From positions 62,001 to 126,000 of the forward strand of contig CAOJBY010000009.1 in the NCBI GenBank assembly GCA_948330435.1: a DNA stretch of 64,000 bases, in the 5' to 3' direction. The notes beneath the pieces were generated by a model. The model worked only from the letters and a program-made list of their open reading frames with translations. It was not told where the DNA came from and ran no database searches. The position numbers were made by a program, and so were the translations under genes. Below, in pieces: positions 1 to 7,021 of this stretch; position 1 is the first letter of the stretch, and each line of letters opens with the position of its first letter. This DNA is from an uncultured Lachnoclostridium sp. GTDB taxonomy: Bacteria > Bacillota > Clostridia > Lachnospirales > Lachnospiraceae.

Positions 1-94
1 CCCGTTCGGCTGCGTCCTCTTTTTCAGCCAGATATACGCCGAATTCTACCTTTTTTACAATCAGCAATTCCTGCTTTTTTCCTAATAAAATCAT
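1..94 (-). CDS. CvfB-like S1-type RNA-binding protein (5' end only)
   Basis: First 31 codons of a gene that runs off the left edge. The ATG at 94 follows a CGGAGG ribosome site (105-110) with 10 bases of spacing. The visible start, MILLGKKQELLIVKK followed by VEFGVYL, matches the opening of CvfB/YitL proteins, which carry S1-type RNA-binding domains and a winged helix. It lies 56 bases downstream of the thioesterase gene on the same strand, so the two are probably co-transcribed. The family call rests on the N-terminus alone. Confidence 0.6.
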   Translation of the reverse strand, partial: MILLGKKQELLIVKKVEFGVYLAEKEDAAER

Positions 95-150
95 ATGCCT
101 TTGTCCTCCGATAACTTAATATTCGTTATACCAGCCTGTGCTCACCACAA

Positions 151-852
151 TTATGAAAGTTCTACTACTGCATAGGGCCGTCCCAATTCATCACACAGGG
201 CCGTCATATAACGCTCACCCTCTCTCTCAACAACCGGATAAATCATATCCCCAAAAAGGGCTGACTTCTTATATTCCGCACGCATTTGGCGAATGGGAAA
301 ATCAGCCGGGATATACTCCCTTGCCATCTGTATATACTGTCCGTTATTTACATGATGGTTGGTATCCAAATGATGCTTCTGTACGGCAAACGGCTCTCTG
401 GTCTCGCCATTTTTAGGCATGGGTACTTTTCTGGAAGCATAATTCATATCCAGCTTTTCTTCCAACACATAGGCTCGTTCGATCTCCTCGGGAACACGCA
501 TCGGGCGGCCTGTATCCGTATCCAGAAAGCTCCAAAGAGTATTGGCATAGGCCAGCATCCTCCCCTTTTGATCTTTCATGATAAAATTACGGTAGCCGCA
601 GAAGCCCTGGAAATAATAGGGCCAGGTGGCAATCGTAATCTCCTCGCACAAATCGGGATAACGCTCCATCACAATCTGCCAGGAGGAAAGGACCCAGACG
701 CGATGCATCTCCTCCAACACTCCCACACCTAGCTGAAGCTCCTCTGACTGAAAGGTGCTGCAATCCTGAAAGTAATTGATCACTCCGTTTAACGAAAGCT
801 TTTTATCTTCCCCCACTTCACTGTAGCGGACCTTGCTGTTAAATGAATACAT
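151..852 (-). CDS. Acyl-ACP thioesterase
   Basis: A 233-residue protein of the FatA/FatB-like acyl-ACP thioesterase family, which releases fatty acids from acyl carrier protein in the cytosol. It has two hot-dog repeats: the first has the N-terminal VRYSEVG strand and a CSTFQSEELQLGVG helix, and the second holds the catalytic segment HHLDTNHHVNN with the Asp-x-Asn-x-His arrangement of the family. I chose the ATG at 852 because GAGGTG (862-867) sits 9-11 bases upstream; a GTG four codons earlier overlaps that ribosome site. In anaerobic gut Firmicutes these enzymes probably supply or edit fatty acids for membranes. Chain-length preference cannot be read from the sequence. Confidence 0.9.
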   Translation of the reverse strand: MYSFNSKVRYSEVGEDKKLSLNGVINYFQDCSTFQSEELQLGVGVLEEMHRVWVLSSWQIVMERYPDLCEEITIATWPYYFQGFCGYRNFIMKDQKGRMLAYANTLWSFLDTDTGRPMRVPEEIERAYVLEEKLDMNYASRKVPMPKNGETREPFAVQKHHLDTNHHVNNGQYIQMAREYIPADFPIRQMRAEYKKSALFGDMIYPVVEREGERYMTALCDELGRPYAVVELS

Positions 853-911
853 GTTTTCTTTCACCTCTGGTTGGTATTGTAGTATAATTTGCAGAAATTG
901 ACATGTTTATC

Positions 912-1340
912 TCAATCCTCATTGTTGCCATTAAAAATGCCTTTTTGCTTCATATAGTCAGAAATCTTCTTTACTATATATTCAGCATTTACCACCTGTT
1001 GTCTTGTCTCCTCTTTATTCGCCACATAAAAATCATCATAATCTGATGCATTTCTAATCTGCTCAGCTCTTGCTATCTTTTGATAGTCCTCTGGTCCAAA
1101 TGTTCCATCGCCTTGAAATACAAACAGAAAATTGAACTGTTTTAATGTTCCATTATGAGTTATAACATCCGTTTCTTTTAACGCAAGTAAAGCTTTTATA
1201 GCTTTTTCGATTGCATAAAACGCCCTATTATTGGCCGATTTATACGCATTTGTTCCTAATAAAGTTTGAGCTTCTTCTAAAAGTTCAGCTGCACGTTCCA
1301 ACCGGACTTTTGCCAACAAAGTATAGTATTCCTTATCCAT
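912..1340 (-). CDS. HEPN-domain protein (toxin-like partner of MNT)
   Basis: A 142-residue helical HEPN protein of the larger COG1895 type. Visible signatures are the early LERAAELLEEAQTLL helix, an S/N-N-R-A-F-Y-A segment, the H-N-G-T-L-K-Q-F strand-helix turn and the late RNASDYDDFY motif. HEPN/MNT pairs form type VII toxin-antitoxin modules in which the MNT enzyme AMPylates the HEPN RNase. The classical RX4HXY catalytic motif is not present: the equivalent reads R-N-A-S-D-Y-D-D-F-Y, so RNase activity is uncertain. The start overlaps the end of the upstream MNT gene by 8 bases, so the pair is translationally coupled. Confidence 0.8.
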   Translation of the reverse strand: MDKEYYTLLAKVRLERAAELLEEAQTLLGTNAYKSANNRAFYAIEKAIKALLALKETDVITHNGTLKQFNFLFVFQGDGTFGPEDYQKIARAEQIRNASDYDDFYVANKEETRQQVVNAEYIVKKISDYMKQKGIFNGNNED

Positions 1341-1686
1341 ACAGTACCTCTCCCTCTGTGGCTATATTTTGAAAATAAGCATACCAGGTCTTTTTTTCTT
1401 GAAATTCATCATAAGGAAGACAAACAAAATTTACAACCGCAAAGTACCTTATTGCAAGCTCTGTGGCAATATCGGCCAAAGCATTGTTATATTTCTGTGC
1501 TTCCATTCGGCTAAAGCTTGTAATAAGTGCAATATCTACATCAGAATCTGCTGAATAGTCACCTCTGGCACAAGAACCATACAGGATCACTTCTACCAGT
1601 TCTTCTTTCAAGAGTCTTCGGACCATCTCCGTCGCTTCAAGCTTGATGCAATCTATAACTTTATTGTTTAAAGCAAGTTCAGGCAT
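1333..1686 (-). CDS. MNT-type minimal nucleotidyltransferase (antitoxin-like)
   Basis: A 117-residue minimal nucleotidyltransferase with the pol-beta signature GSCARGDYSADSDVDIAL: GS, ten residues, then DxD for Mg-nucleotide binding. In MntA/HepT systems such proteins transfer AMP to the HEPN toxin and neutralise it. The ATG at 1686 has an AAAGGAG site upstream. It is the first gene of the pair, as expected if antitoxin is made first. A good promoter lies at 1771-1799. A housekeeping role in small-molecule nucleotidylation is possible, but the adjoining HEPN gene makes the toxin-antitoxin reading more likely. Confidence 0.82.
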   Translation of the reverse strand: MPELALNNKVIDCIKLEATEMVRRLLKEELVEVILYGSCARGDYSADSDVDIALITSFSRMEAQKYNNALADIATELAIRYFAVVNFVCLPYDEFQEKKTWYAYFQNIATEGEVLYG

Positions 1687-1770
1687 TCCCTATCTCTCCT
1701 TTAAAATTCTTCCTCTCACTTATACCGTTTTTCTATAGCTCAATCATCCTGTTTTCTTATCTAGTGTATT

Positions 1771-1799
1771 AGTATATCATATACAGATTTTTTCAACAA
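1771..1799 (-). promoter_or_regulatory. Promoter for the MNT/HEPN pair
   Basis: On the minus strand TTGTTG (1794-1799) and TATACT (1771-1776) are separated by 17 bases, about 85 bases before the MNT start codon. Confidence 0.5.
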
Positions 1800-1825
1800 C
1801 TATCTCATAAGCTTTTATTTACGCC

Positions 1826-1859
1826 ATAAAAATACCCCAGTGGTTCTTCCCACCGGGGT
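1826..1859 (-). terminator. Terminator of tRNA-Gln
   Basis: Stem ACCCC/GGGGT plus GTGG/CCAC (1834-1859), with a T-rich tail at 1826-1833 on the minus strand, directly after the tRNA gene. Confidence 0.75.
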
Positions 1860-1867
1860 TTCACAAG

Positions 1868-1939
1868 CAGGGCTACCAGGATTCGAACCTGGAACTGACG
1901 GAGTCAGAGTCCGTTGCCTTACCGTTTGGCGATAGCCCT
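1868..1939 (-). tRNA. tRNA-Gln (anticodon CTG)
   Basis: The minus strand folds as a cloverleaf: acceptor AGGGCTA/TAGCCCT, anticodon stem ACGGA/TCCGT around the loop CTCTGAC (anticodon CTG), and T arm CCAGG-TTCGAAT-CCTGG. The discriminator base (1868) is G, as usual for tRNA-Gln, and CCA is not encoded. It is a single tRNA between a promoter and a terminator, so it is a one-gene unit. Confidence 0.95.
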
Positions 1940-1958
1940 TTGTTTTTCAGCGAATATT

Positions 1959-1987
1959 ACTATAACACACCTTTTTCTAAAAAGCAA
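1959..1987 (-). promoter_or_regulatory. Promoter of tRNA-Gln
   Basis: TTGCTT (1982-1987) and TATAGT (1959-1964), 17-base spacer, ending 20 bases before the tRNA 5' end. Confidence 0.7.
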
Positions 1988-2005
1988 GTACTTTTTACAG
2001 ATTTT

Positions 2006-3184
2006 TTAGGCTTTTGACACATATCCTTTCTCCATAGTCATCACGCACTGATATCTTGCATCCAAAAGGCTCACTCTTTCCATAATATCCAGTTGAAGCC
2101 GTGTCAGGGTTTCTCCCTGATATTCAAAGGGCACTACCACATCAAAAATCAAATTAATCTGCTCTGTTCCATCTACCATACGGAAGTCATGGAGGGACAG
2201 CCGATCATCAATCTCTTTTAGTACTGCGGCCACCTGAGAACGCACGGCGGTCACACGATCGTCCCTTACTTCTACCGGATCCATATGGATTACGAGAAAG
2301 ATCCCAAGCTTCTTGGCTGCTTCCCGTTCAATCTTGTCAATAATTTCATGGGAAACCTCTATGCCCACATCGTTTGGTACTTCCGCATGAATGGATGCCA
2401 GGCTCCTGGTTGGACCATAATTGTGCACAATCAAATCATGGCTGCCCAGAATTCCCTGATAGCTTTCCACAAACTCCGTGATCCGCTGATAAAGCTCCGG
2501 ATCTACAGCCTCACCTATTAATGGCTCCAGTGTATCCTTTGCAATTCCCACGCCGGCCCACATGACTACAAGTGCTACCGCAAGGCCCACAAAACCATCA
2601 ATATTGATTCCGGTAATGCGGCAAAATAAAAGGGAGAGAACTGTAGCAGAGGTTGTAACCACATCTCCCATGGCGTCCGTAGCTGTCGCCATCATAACGC
2701 TGGAATGAATGCGTTTTCCAAGTTTTCGGTTAAAATAGGCCATCCAAAGCTTTACACCTATGGACGCTAAAAGAACCAGAATGGAAATCGTACTGAATGC
2801 CAGCTCCTCCGGTTCCCGTATCTTTCCAATGGATGTTTTTAGAAAGCTTAAACCTACTTCGATAACCAAAAAGGATACAATAAGTGCCGCAATGTATTCA
2901 ATCCGACCATGACCAAAGGGATGATCCTGATCGGCCGGCTTGCTGGCCATCTTCACGCCCACAAAGCCAATCACGGAAGATGCTGCATCCGACAGGTTAT
3001 TAAAGGCATCTGCCATAACGGATACGCTATGCAATACGATTCCCACTGTAAACTTTCCCGCAAACAGCAATACATTGCAGAAAATTCCCACAATGCTTGC
3101 CATGACGCCATAGCTGGTACGCACATGGGCATTCTCTATATTCTGATAATCCTTTACAAATTTATGAACTAAAATATCAACCAT
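2006..3184 (-). CDS. Cation diffusion facilitator, probably Mn2+ efflux
   Basis: A 392-residue CDF-family metal/proton antiporter of the plasma membrane. About six membrane segments fill the first ~210 residues; the rest is a cytoplasmic domain longer than in the ~300-residue FieF type. The TM2 metal site reads ADAFNNLSD (NxxxD) and the TM5 site TDAMGD (DxxxD). This Asn/Asp set without the TM5 His of zinc transporters is typical of manganese CDF proteins such as MntE, so Mn2+ export is the best guess. DHPFGHGRIEY follows TM2, as in the family. A GGGG ribosome site precedes the ATG. The gene diverges from pncB. Confidence 0.85.
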   Translation of the reverse strand: MVDILVHKFVKDYQNIENAHVRTSYGVMASIVGIFCNVLLFAGKFTVGIVLHSVSVMADAFNNLSDAASSVIGFVGVKMASKPADQDHPFGHGRIEYIAALIVSFLVIEVGLSFLKTSIGKIREPEELAFSTISILVLLASIGVKLWMAYFNRKLGKRIHSSVMMATATDAMGDVVTTSATVLSLLFCRITGINIDGFVGLAVALVVMWAGVGIAKDTLEPLIGEAVDPELYQRITEFVESYQGILGSHDLIVHNYGPTRSLASIHAEVPNDVGIEVSHEIIDKIEREAAKKLGIFLVIHMDPVEVRDDRVTAVRSQVAAVLKEIDDRLSLHDFRMVDGTEQINLIFDVVVPFEYQGETLTRLQLDIMERVSLLDARYQCVMTMEKGYVSKA

Positions 3185-3274
3185 TTTTGTTTTCCCCTTT
3201 TCGCATTCCCATTATTGTAATATATTTTCTTGAAAAAGGGAAGTGTGTCTTGTTATTTTCCTTTGAATGTGCTA

Positions 3275-3304
3275 TTGTTAAACTATTCACAGTCGTTGTA
3301 TAAC
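3275..3304 (+). promoter_or_regulatory. Promoter of pncB
   Basis: TTGTTA (3275-3280) and TATAAC (3299-3304), 18-base spacer. The presumed start point falls at the edge of the operator-like palindrome at 3309-3323. Confidence 0.55.
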
Positions 3305-3308
3305 ATGT

Positions 3309-3323
3309 GACAAGACAGTTGTC
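3309..3323 (+). promoter_or_regulatory. Candidate NiaR operator upstream of pncB
   Basis: GACAAGACAGTTGTC is an inverted repeat (GACAA-5-TTGTC) just after the pncB -10 box and before the ribosome site. The same sequence with one change (GACAAGACAGTTGAC) lies at 39072-39086, before the membrane gene next to niaR. NiaR is known to repress niacin salvage genes in Firmicutes. Binding by NiaR is inferred from this pairing, not from a remembered consensus. Confidence 0.6.
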
Positions 3324-3345
3324 TGGATAAGGAGTGAAAATTACT

Positions 3346-4800
3346 ATGAGTACGATGAAGCTGACCCTGCTCACGGATCTTTATGAGCTTACTATGATGC
3401 AGGGCTATTTTAAAAATCATTCCAATGAAACGGTTGTTTTCGACGCTTTCTATCGAAAGAATCCCTCCGGAAATGGCTTCGCAATTGCCGCAGGTCTTGA
3501 TCAGGTGATTGATTATATTAAGAATCTGACCTTTGATCAAAAGGATATTGAGTATCTGAGAAGCCTTAAGCTTTTTGATGAGGATTTTTTGGAATATTTA
3601 AGCAAGTTCCGGTTTTCCGGTGATATTTATGGGATTCCCGAGGGGACGGTTGTTTTTCCCAGGGAGCCGTTAGTTAAGGTGGTTGCTCCCATTATGGAAG
3701 CCCAGTTGGTGGAAACGGCCATTCTTACTATTGTGAATCATCAGAGTTTGATTGCTACGAAGACGGCCCGTGTGGTTTATGCGGCTAAGGGTGACGGCAT
3801 TATGGAGTTTGGTCTTCGCCGTGCTCAGGGACCGGATGCCGGTATCTATGGAGCCAGGGCTGCCATGATCGGCGGGTGTATTGGTACCTCTAACGTCTTG
3901 GCCGGACAGCTTTTTGATGTGCCGGTGAAAGGAACTCATGCCCATAGCTGGATTATGAGTTTTCCGGATGAATATACGGCTTTTAAGAAGTATTCGGAAC
4001 TGTATCCGGATGCCTGTATCCTGCTGGCAGATACTTATGATACCTTGAAGTCCGGTGTTCCCAATGCGATTCGGGTGTTTAAGGAGATGCGTGAAGCCGG
4101 GATTCCCCTTACTTTCTATGGGATTCGTCTGGACAGCGGCGACTTGGCTTATATGTCTAAGAAAGCACGTAAGATGCTGGATGAGGCCGGGTTCCCGGAT
4201 GCAATTATTTCTGCTTCCAGTGATCTGGATGAGTATTTGATTAACAGCTTAAAGCAGCAGAATGCGGCTATTACTTCCTGGGGCGTGGGAACGAATATGA
4301 TTACTTCTGCGGATTGTCCGGCTTTCGGCGGTGTGTATAAGCTGGCGGCCGTGATGGATGAGGATGGGGAGTTTGTTCCTAAGATTAAGCTTTCGGAGAA
4401 TTCTGAGAAGATTACCAATCCTGGTAATAAGACGATTTACAGGATTTATGATAATGAGACGGGGAAGATTCGGGCGGATTTGATTTGTCTTGTGGATGAG
4501 ACTTTTGACGATTCTCAGGATTTGTTGATTTTTGATTCGATTGAGACCTGGAAGAAGACGAAGCTTAAAGGGGGCACTTATCATATGAGGGAGCTTCTGG
4601 TTCCGGTGTTCCAAAATGGGGAGTGCGTTTATACTTCGCCCAGTGTGATGGAGATTCGGGAGTATTGTGCCAAGGAGCAGAATACGCTTTGGGACGAGAC
4701 CAGGCGGTTGGTGAATCCTCATGAGGTTTATGTGGATCTTTCGGATAAGCTGTTTCGGATTAAGGCGGGGCTTTTGGATCAGATGAATCAGGAAGCGTAA
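3346..4800 (+). CDS. pncB: Nicotinate phosphoribosyltransferase
   Basis: A 484-residue enzyme that converts nicotinate and PRPP (with ATP) to nicotinate mononucleotide, the first step of niacin salvage to NAD. Family marks include the N-terminal LLTDLYELTMMQGY, FEFGLRRAQGPD-type phosphate-binding segment (MEFGLRRAQGPDAG here), GTHAHSWIM with the catalytic-loop His, and IRLDSGDLAY. The ATG at 3346 sits 11 bases after AAGGAG (3329-3334); an in-frame GTG at 3334 overlaps that site and is less likely. Control by NiaR is likely from the palindrome at 3309-3323. It converges on asnB with a shared terminator. Confidence 0.95.
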   Translation: MSTMKLTLLTDLYELTMMQGYFKNHSNETVVFDAFYRKNPSGNGFAIAAGLDQVIDYIKNLTFDQKDIEYLRSLKLFDEDFLEYLSKFRFSGDIYGIPEGTVVFPREPLVKVVAPIMEAQLVETAILTIVNHQSLIATKTARVVYAAKGDGIMEFGLRRAQGPDAGIYGARAAMIGGCIGTSNVLAGQLFDVPVKGTHAHSWIMSFPDEYTAFKKYSELYPDACILLADTYDTLKSGVPNAIRVFKEMREAGIPLTFYGIRLDSGDLAYMSKKARKMLDEAGFPDAIISASSDLDEYLINSLKQQNAAITSWGVGTNMITSADCPAFGGVYKLAAVMDEDGEFVPKIKLSENSEKITNPGNKTIYRIYDNETGKIRADLICLVDETFDDSQDLLIFDSIETWKKTKLKGGTYHMRELLVPVFQNGECVYTSPSVMEIREYCAKEQNTLWDETRRLVNPHEVYVDLSDKLFRIKAGLLDQMNQEA

Positions 4801-4832
4801 CGTAGACAGTATAGGGCGGACGGAAGATCCGC

Positions 4833-4867
4833 AAAAGGGGGACTGGGACTTTTCCAGGCCCCCTTTT
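4833..4867. terminator. Bidirectional terminator between pncB and asnB
   Basis: AAAAGGGGG and CCCCCTTTT arms with an inner CTGG/CCAG stem; A and T tracts on the two sides allow function in both directions for the convergent genes. Confidence 0.85.
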
Positions 4868-4875
4868 AAGAAAAC

Positions 4876-6723
4876 TCATTGCTCGCTGAAATAGATCTGG
4901 TGCCAGATGCAGAATGTGTATATGGTCCAGAGCTTTCGGCTGTTGTCTTTGTGTTTTGACAGGTGCTCTTCCAGGAGTTGTGTTAGTTTTTCCTGGCGGA
5001 AGTACTGTCTGGCTGCCGGGCTTTCAAATGCTTTTTGCATGCGGCTTTTGCCCTCTTCGGAGCAGATCCAGTGGCGTATGGGGACTGGAAAGCCCAGTTT
5101 TGGGCGTTCGCTGGTGTTGGCATCCAGTTTGAAAGCGGCGGCTTTTCGGAGGATGTATTTTGTTACCCGGCCCCGCTGCTTCATGTGGGAGGGCAGGTGG
5201 CGGGAACACTCGAAGACTTCTTTGTCCAAGAAAGGAACACGCACTTCCAGGGAATGGGCCATGCTCATGCGATCGGCTTTTTGGAGGATGTCTCCGGGGA
5301 GCCAGTGTCGAAGATCTATTTCCTGCATTCTGTCTGCGTCGTTTAAACCTATGGTTTTGTCATAGTCTTCTTCCAGAAAACTTTGGGGGCTTCTGGCTCC
5401 GGTGTAGATTTTAAGCAGCTCTCGACGCTCTTCCAGGGAAAAAATGTTGGCGTTGCCGATGAAGCGTTCTTCTAAGGATTTGCTGCCCCTTATTAGGAAG
5501 TTTTTCCCTTTTAGATTGGGAAAATGTTCTGCCAGGCGGGCCAGTTTTATACGGAGTCCTTTTGGGAGCATCTGGTAGCGACGCAGGGCTTCCGGTTCGC
5601 AGTAGATGCGGTAGCCGCCAAAGAGTTCATCGGCTCCCTCTCCGGATACGACTACTTTTACGTCTTTTGAAGCTTCCATGGAGAGGAAATAGAGGGCTAC
5701 TGCAGAGGCATCACCCAAAGGTTCATCCATGTAGTAGAGTACCTCCGGAACGGCTTCCCAGAATTCCTGTTCACGGATTCTTCTTCCTTTGTGTTCTAAG
5801 CTGCATTGGTCTGCTGTCTCTTTGGCGTATCGAATCTCATTGTATTTGCTTTTTTCCTGGCCGAAGCCTACGGTGTAGGCTCTTTTTCCGCCGAATTCAG
5901 ATGCTATCAGACCTGAGTCTACGCCGCCGGACAGGAATGTGCCTATCTCTACGTCTGCGATTTCATGGGCTTTTACGGAATCCTTGATAACTTCATCTAC
6001 TGCGTTTAGCCATTCTTTTCCGGATTTTCCATCCTCCGGCTCTAGGGATGGTTCGAAATACTTCTGGATTTCCAGAATGATGCTCCCGCTTTTCCATCGA
6101 AGAAAGCTTCCTGGTTCCAGTCGGTAGATTCCTTTGAAGAAAGTTTCTTCCAGAGCTGAGTACTGGAATGACAGGAATTGCTCCAGGGCTTGTTCGTTTA
6201 GCTCTTTTTTGTATTCCGGATATTTGAGTATGCTTTTTATCTCGGATGCAAATACGAAGCTTTCCCCTATTATTGCATAGTAAAGGGGCTTGATTCCGAA
6301 GAAGTCTCTGGCTGCAAAAAGCTCTTTTTCCTCTTCATCCCAGATAACGAAAGCAAACATTCCCCGCAGGCGGTTCAGCATGTCTCCGCCCCATTCTTCG
6401 TAGCCGTGAATTAATACCTCGGTGTCGGAACGGGTGGTGAAAATGTGTCCGGCTTCTAGTAGTTCTTCTCTAAGTTCCTGGTAATTATAAATCTCTCCGT
6501 TAAAGACCAGGACTTTGTCTCCCTTTTCATTTTTCATTGGCTGTGCACCGGATTCCAGATCTATAATACTCAGGCGGCGAAAGCCTATTGCCGCATCCTC
6601 ACTTAGCCAGCTTCCTCCATCATCGGGTCCCCGGTGACGGATGGCGTCTTTCATTTCTTCTAATATATATTCTCTGTCCCAATTTTCTTTTTTCTTTCCT
6701 GCAAATCCGCAAATGCCACACAT
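4876..6723 (-). CDS. asnB: Asparagine synthase (glutamine-hydrolysing)
   Basis: A 615-residue cytosolic AsnB that makes asparagine from aspartate, ATP and glutamine. It begins MCGICGF, so Cys2 is the N-terminal nucleophile of the class II glutaminase domain (residues 1 to ~190; RRLSIIDLESG and FNGEIYNY line that site). The synthetase half has the pyrophosphatase loop LSGGVDSG at about 264-271 and GEGADELFGGY. Length and motifs are complete. It stands alone, with a 298-base hairpin-rich gap upstream and a shared terminator downstream. Some AsnB-like proteins amidate other substrates, but full conservation favours asparagine synthesis. Confidence 0.93.
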   Translation of the reverse strand: MCGICGFAGKKKENWDREYILEEMKDAIRHRGPDDGGSWLSEDAAIGFRRLSIIDLESGAQPMKNEKGDKVLVFNGEIYNYQELREELLEAGHIFTTRSDTEVLIHGYEEWGGDMLNRLRGMFAFVIWDEEEKELFAARDFFGIKPLYYAIIGESFVFASEIKSILKYPEYKKELNEQALEQFLSFQYSALEETFFKGIYRLEPGSFLRWKSGSIILEIQKYFEPSLEPEDGKSGKEWLNAVDEVIKDSVKAHEIADVEIGTFLSGGVDSGLIASEFGGKRAYTVGFGQEKSKYNEIRYAKETADQCSLEHKGRRIREQEFWEAVPEVLYYMDEPLGDASAVALYFLSMEASKDVKVVVSGEGADELFGGYRIYCEPEALRRYQMLPKGLRIKLARLAEHFPNLKGKNFLIRGSKSLEERFIGNANIFSLEERRELLKIYTGARSPQSFLEEDYDKTIGLNDADRMQEIDLRHWLPGDILQKADRMSMAHSLEVRVPFLDKEVFECSRHLPSHMKQRGRVTKYILRKAAAFKLDANTSERPKLGFPVPIRHWICSEEGKSRMQKAFESPAARQYFRQEKLTQLLEEHLSKHKDNSRKLWTIYTFCIWHQIYFSEQ

Positions 6724-6883
6724 ATATGGTCCCCCTTATTTAAAATCACTCTTTTTGGTTACCATAATCTTAGCATCGGCTTATTTCGACAAATTTTCTG
6801 AGTTGTAACAAAAATGTATACGGATGTTAATATTGTTGCACAAAGCTTAAGGATCGCTTAAGTTGAGGTTAGCAATTTACTCC

Positions 6884-7011
6884 GCCATGCAAAAGCTTGA
6901 AGCTGCATTCGCAGCTTCAAGCTTTCCGGGCTTCGCCCTATAAAAAGGAACAGGGAAAGGAGTCTTTGTGAGCCAGCTCACGAACCCTTTCCCTGCTCCT
7001 TTTTGCATGGC
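6884..7011. repeat. Palindromic element bounded by 11-bp inverted repeats
   Basis: GCCATGCAAAA (6884-6894) and its exact reverse complement (7001-7011) bound a 128-base segment holding three hairpins: a perfect 15-bp stem at 6893-6924 around AAGCTTGAAGCTGC, a small GGGC-TTC-GCCC stem (6928-6938), and the long terminator-like hairpin at 6942-7004. The bounded inverted-repeat layout resembles a MITE or REP-type element, but no clear target duplication is visible. It fills most of the gap between asnB and the lipoprotein gene; the rest (6724-6883) is AT-rich and should hold the asnB promoter. Confidence 0.45.
6942..7004 (-). terminator. Long hairpin terminator after the lipoprotein gene
   Basis: A 19-base arm AAAAAGGAACAGGGAAAGG pairs with 6986-7004 with one mismatch; the loop contains a second palindrome, GTGAGC-CA-GCTCAC. 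On the minus strand it follows the stop at 7022 and ends in TTTTTAT. Confidence 0.65.
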
Positions 7012-7021
7012 TCAACTAACG

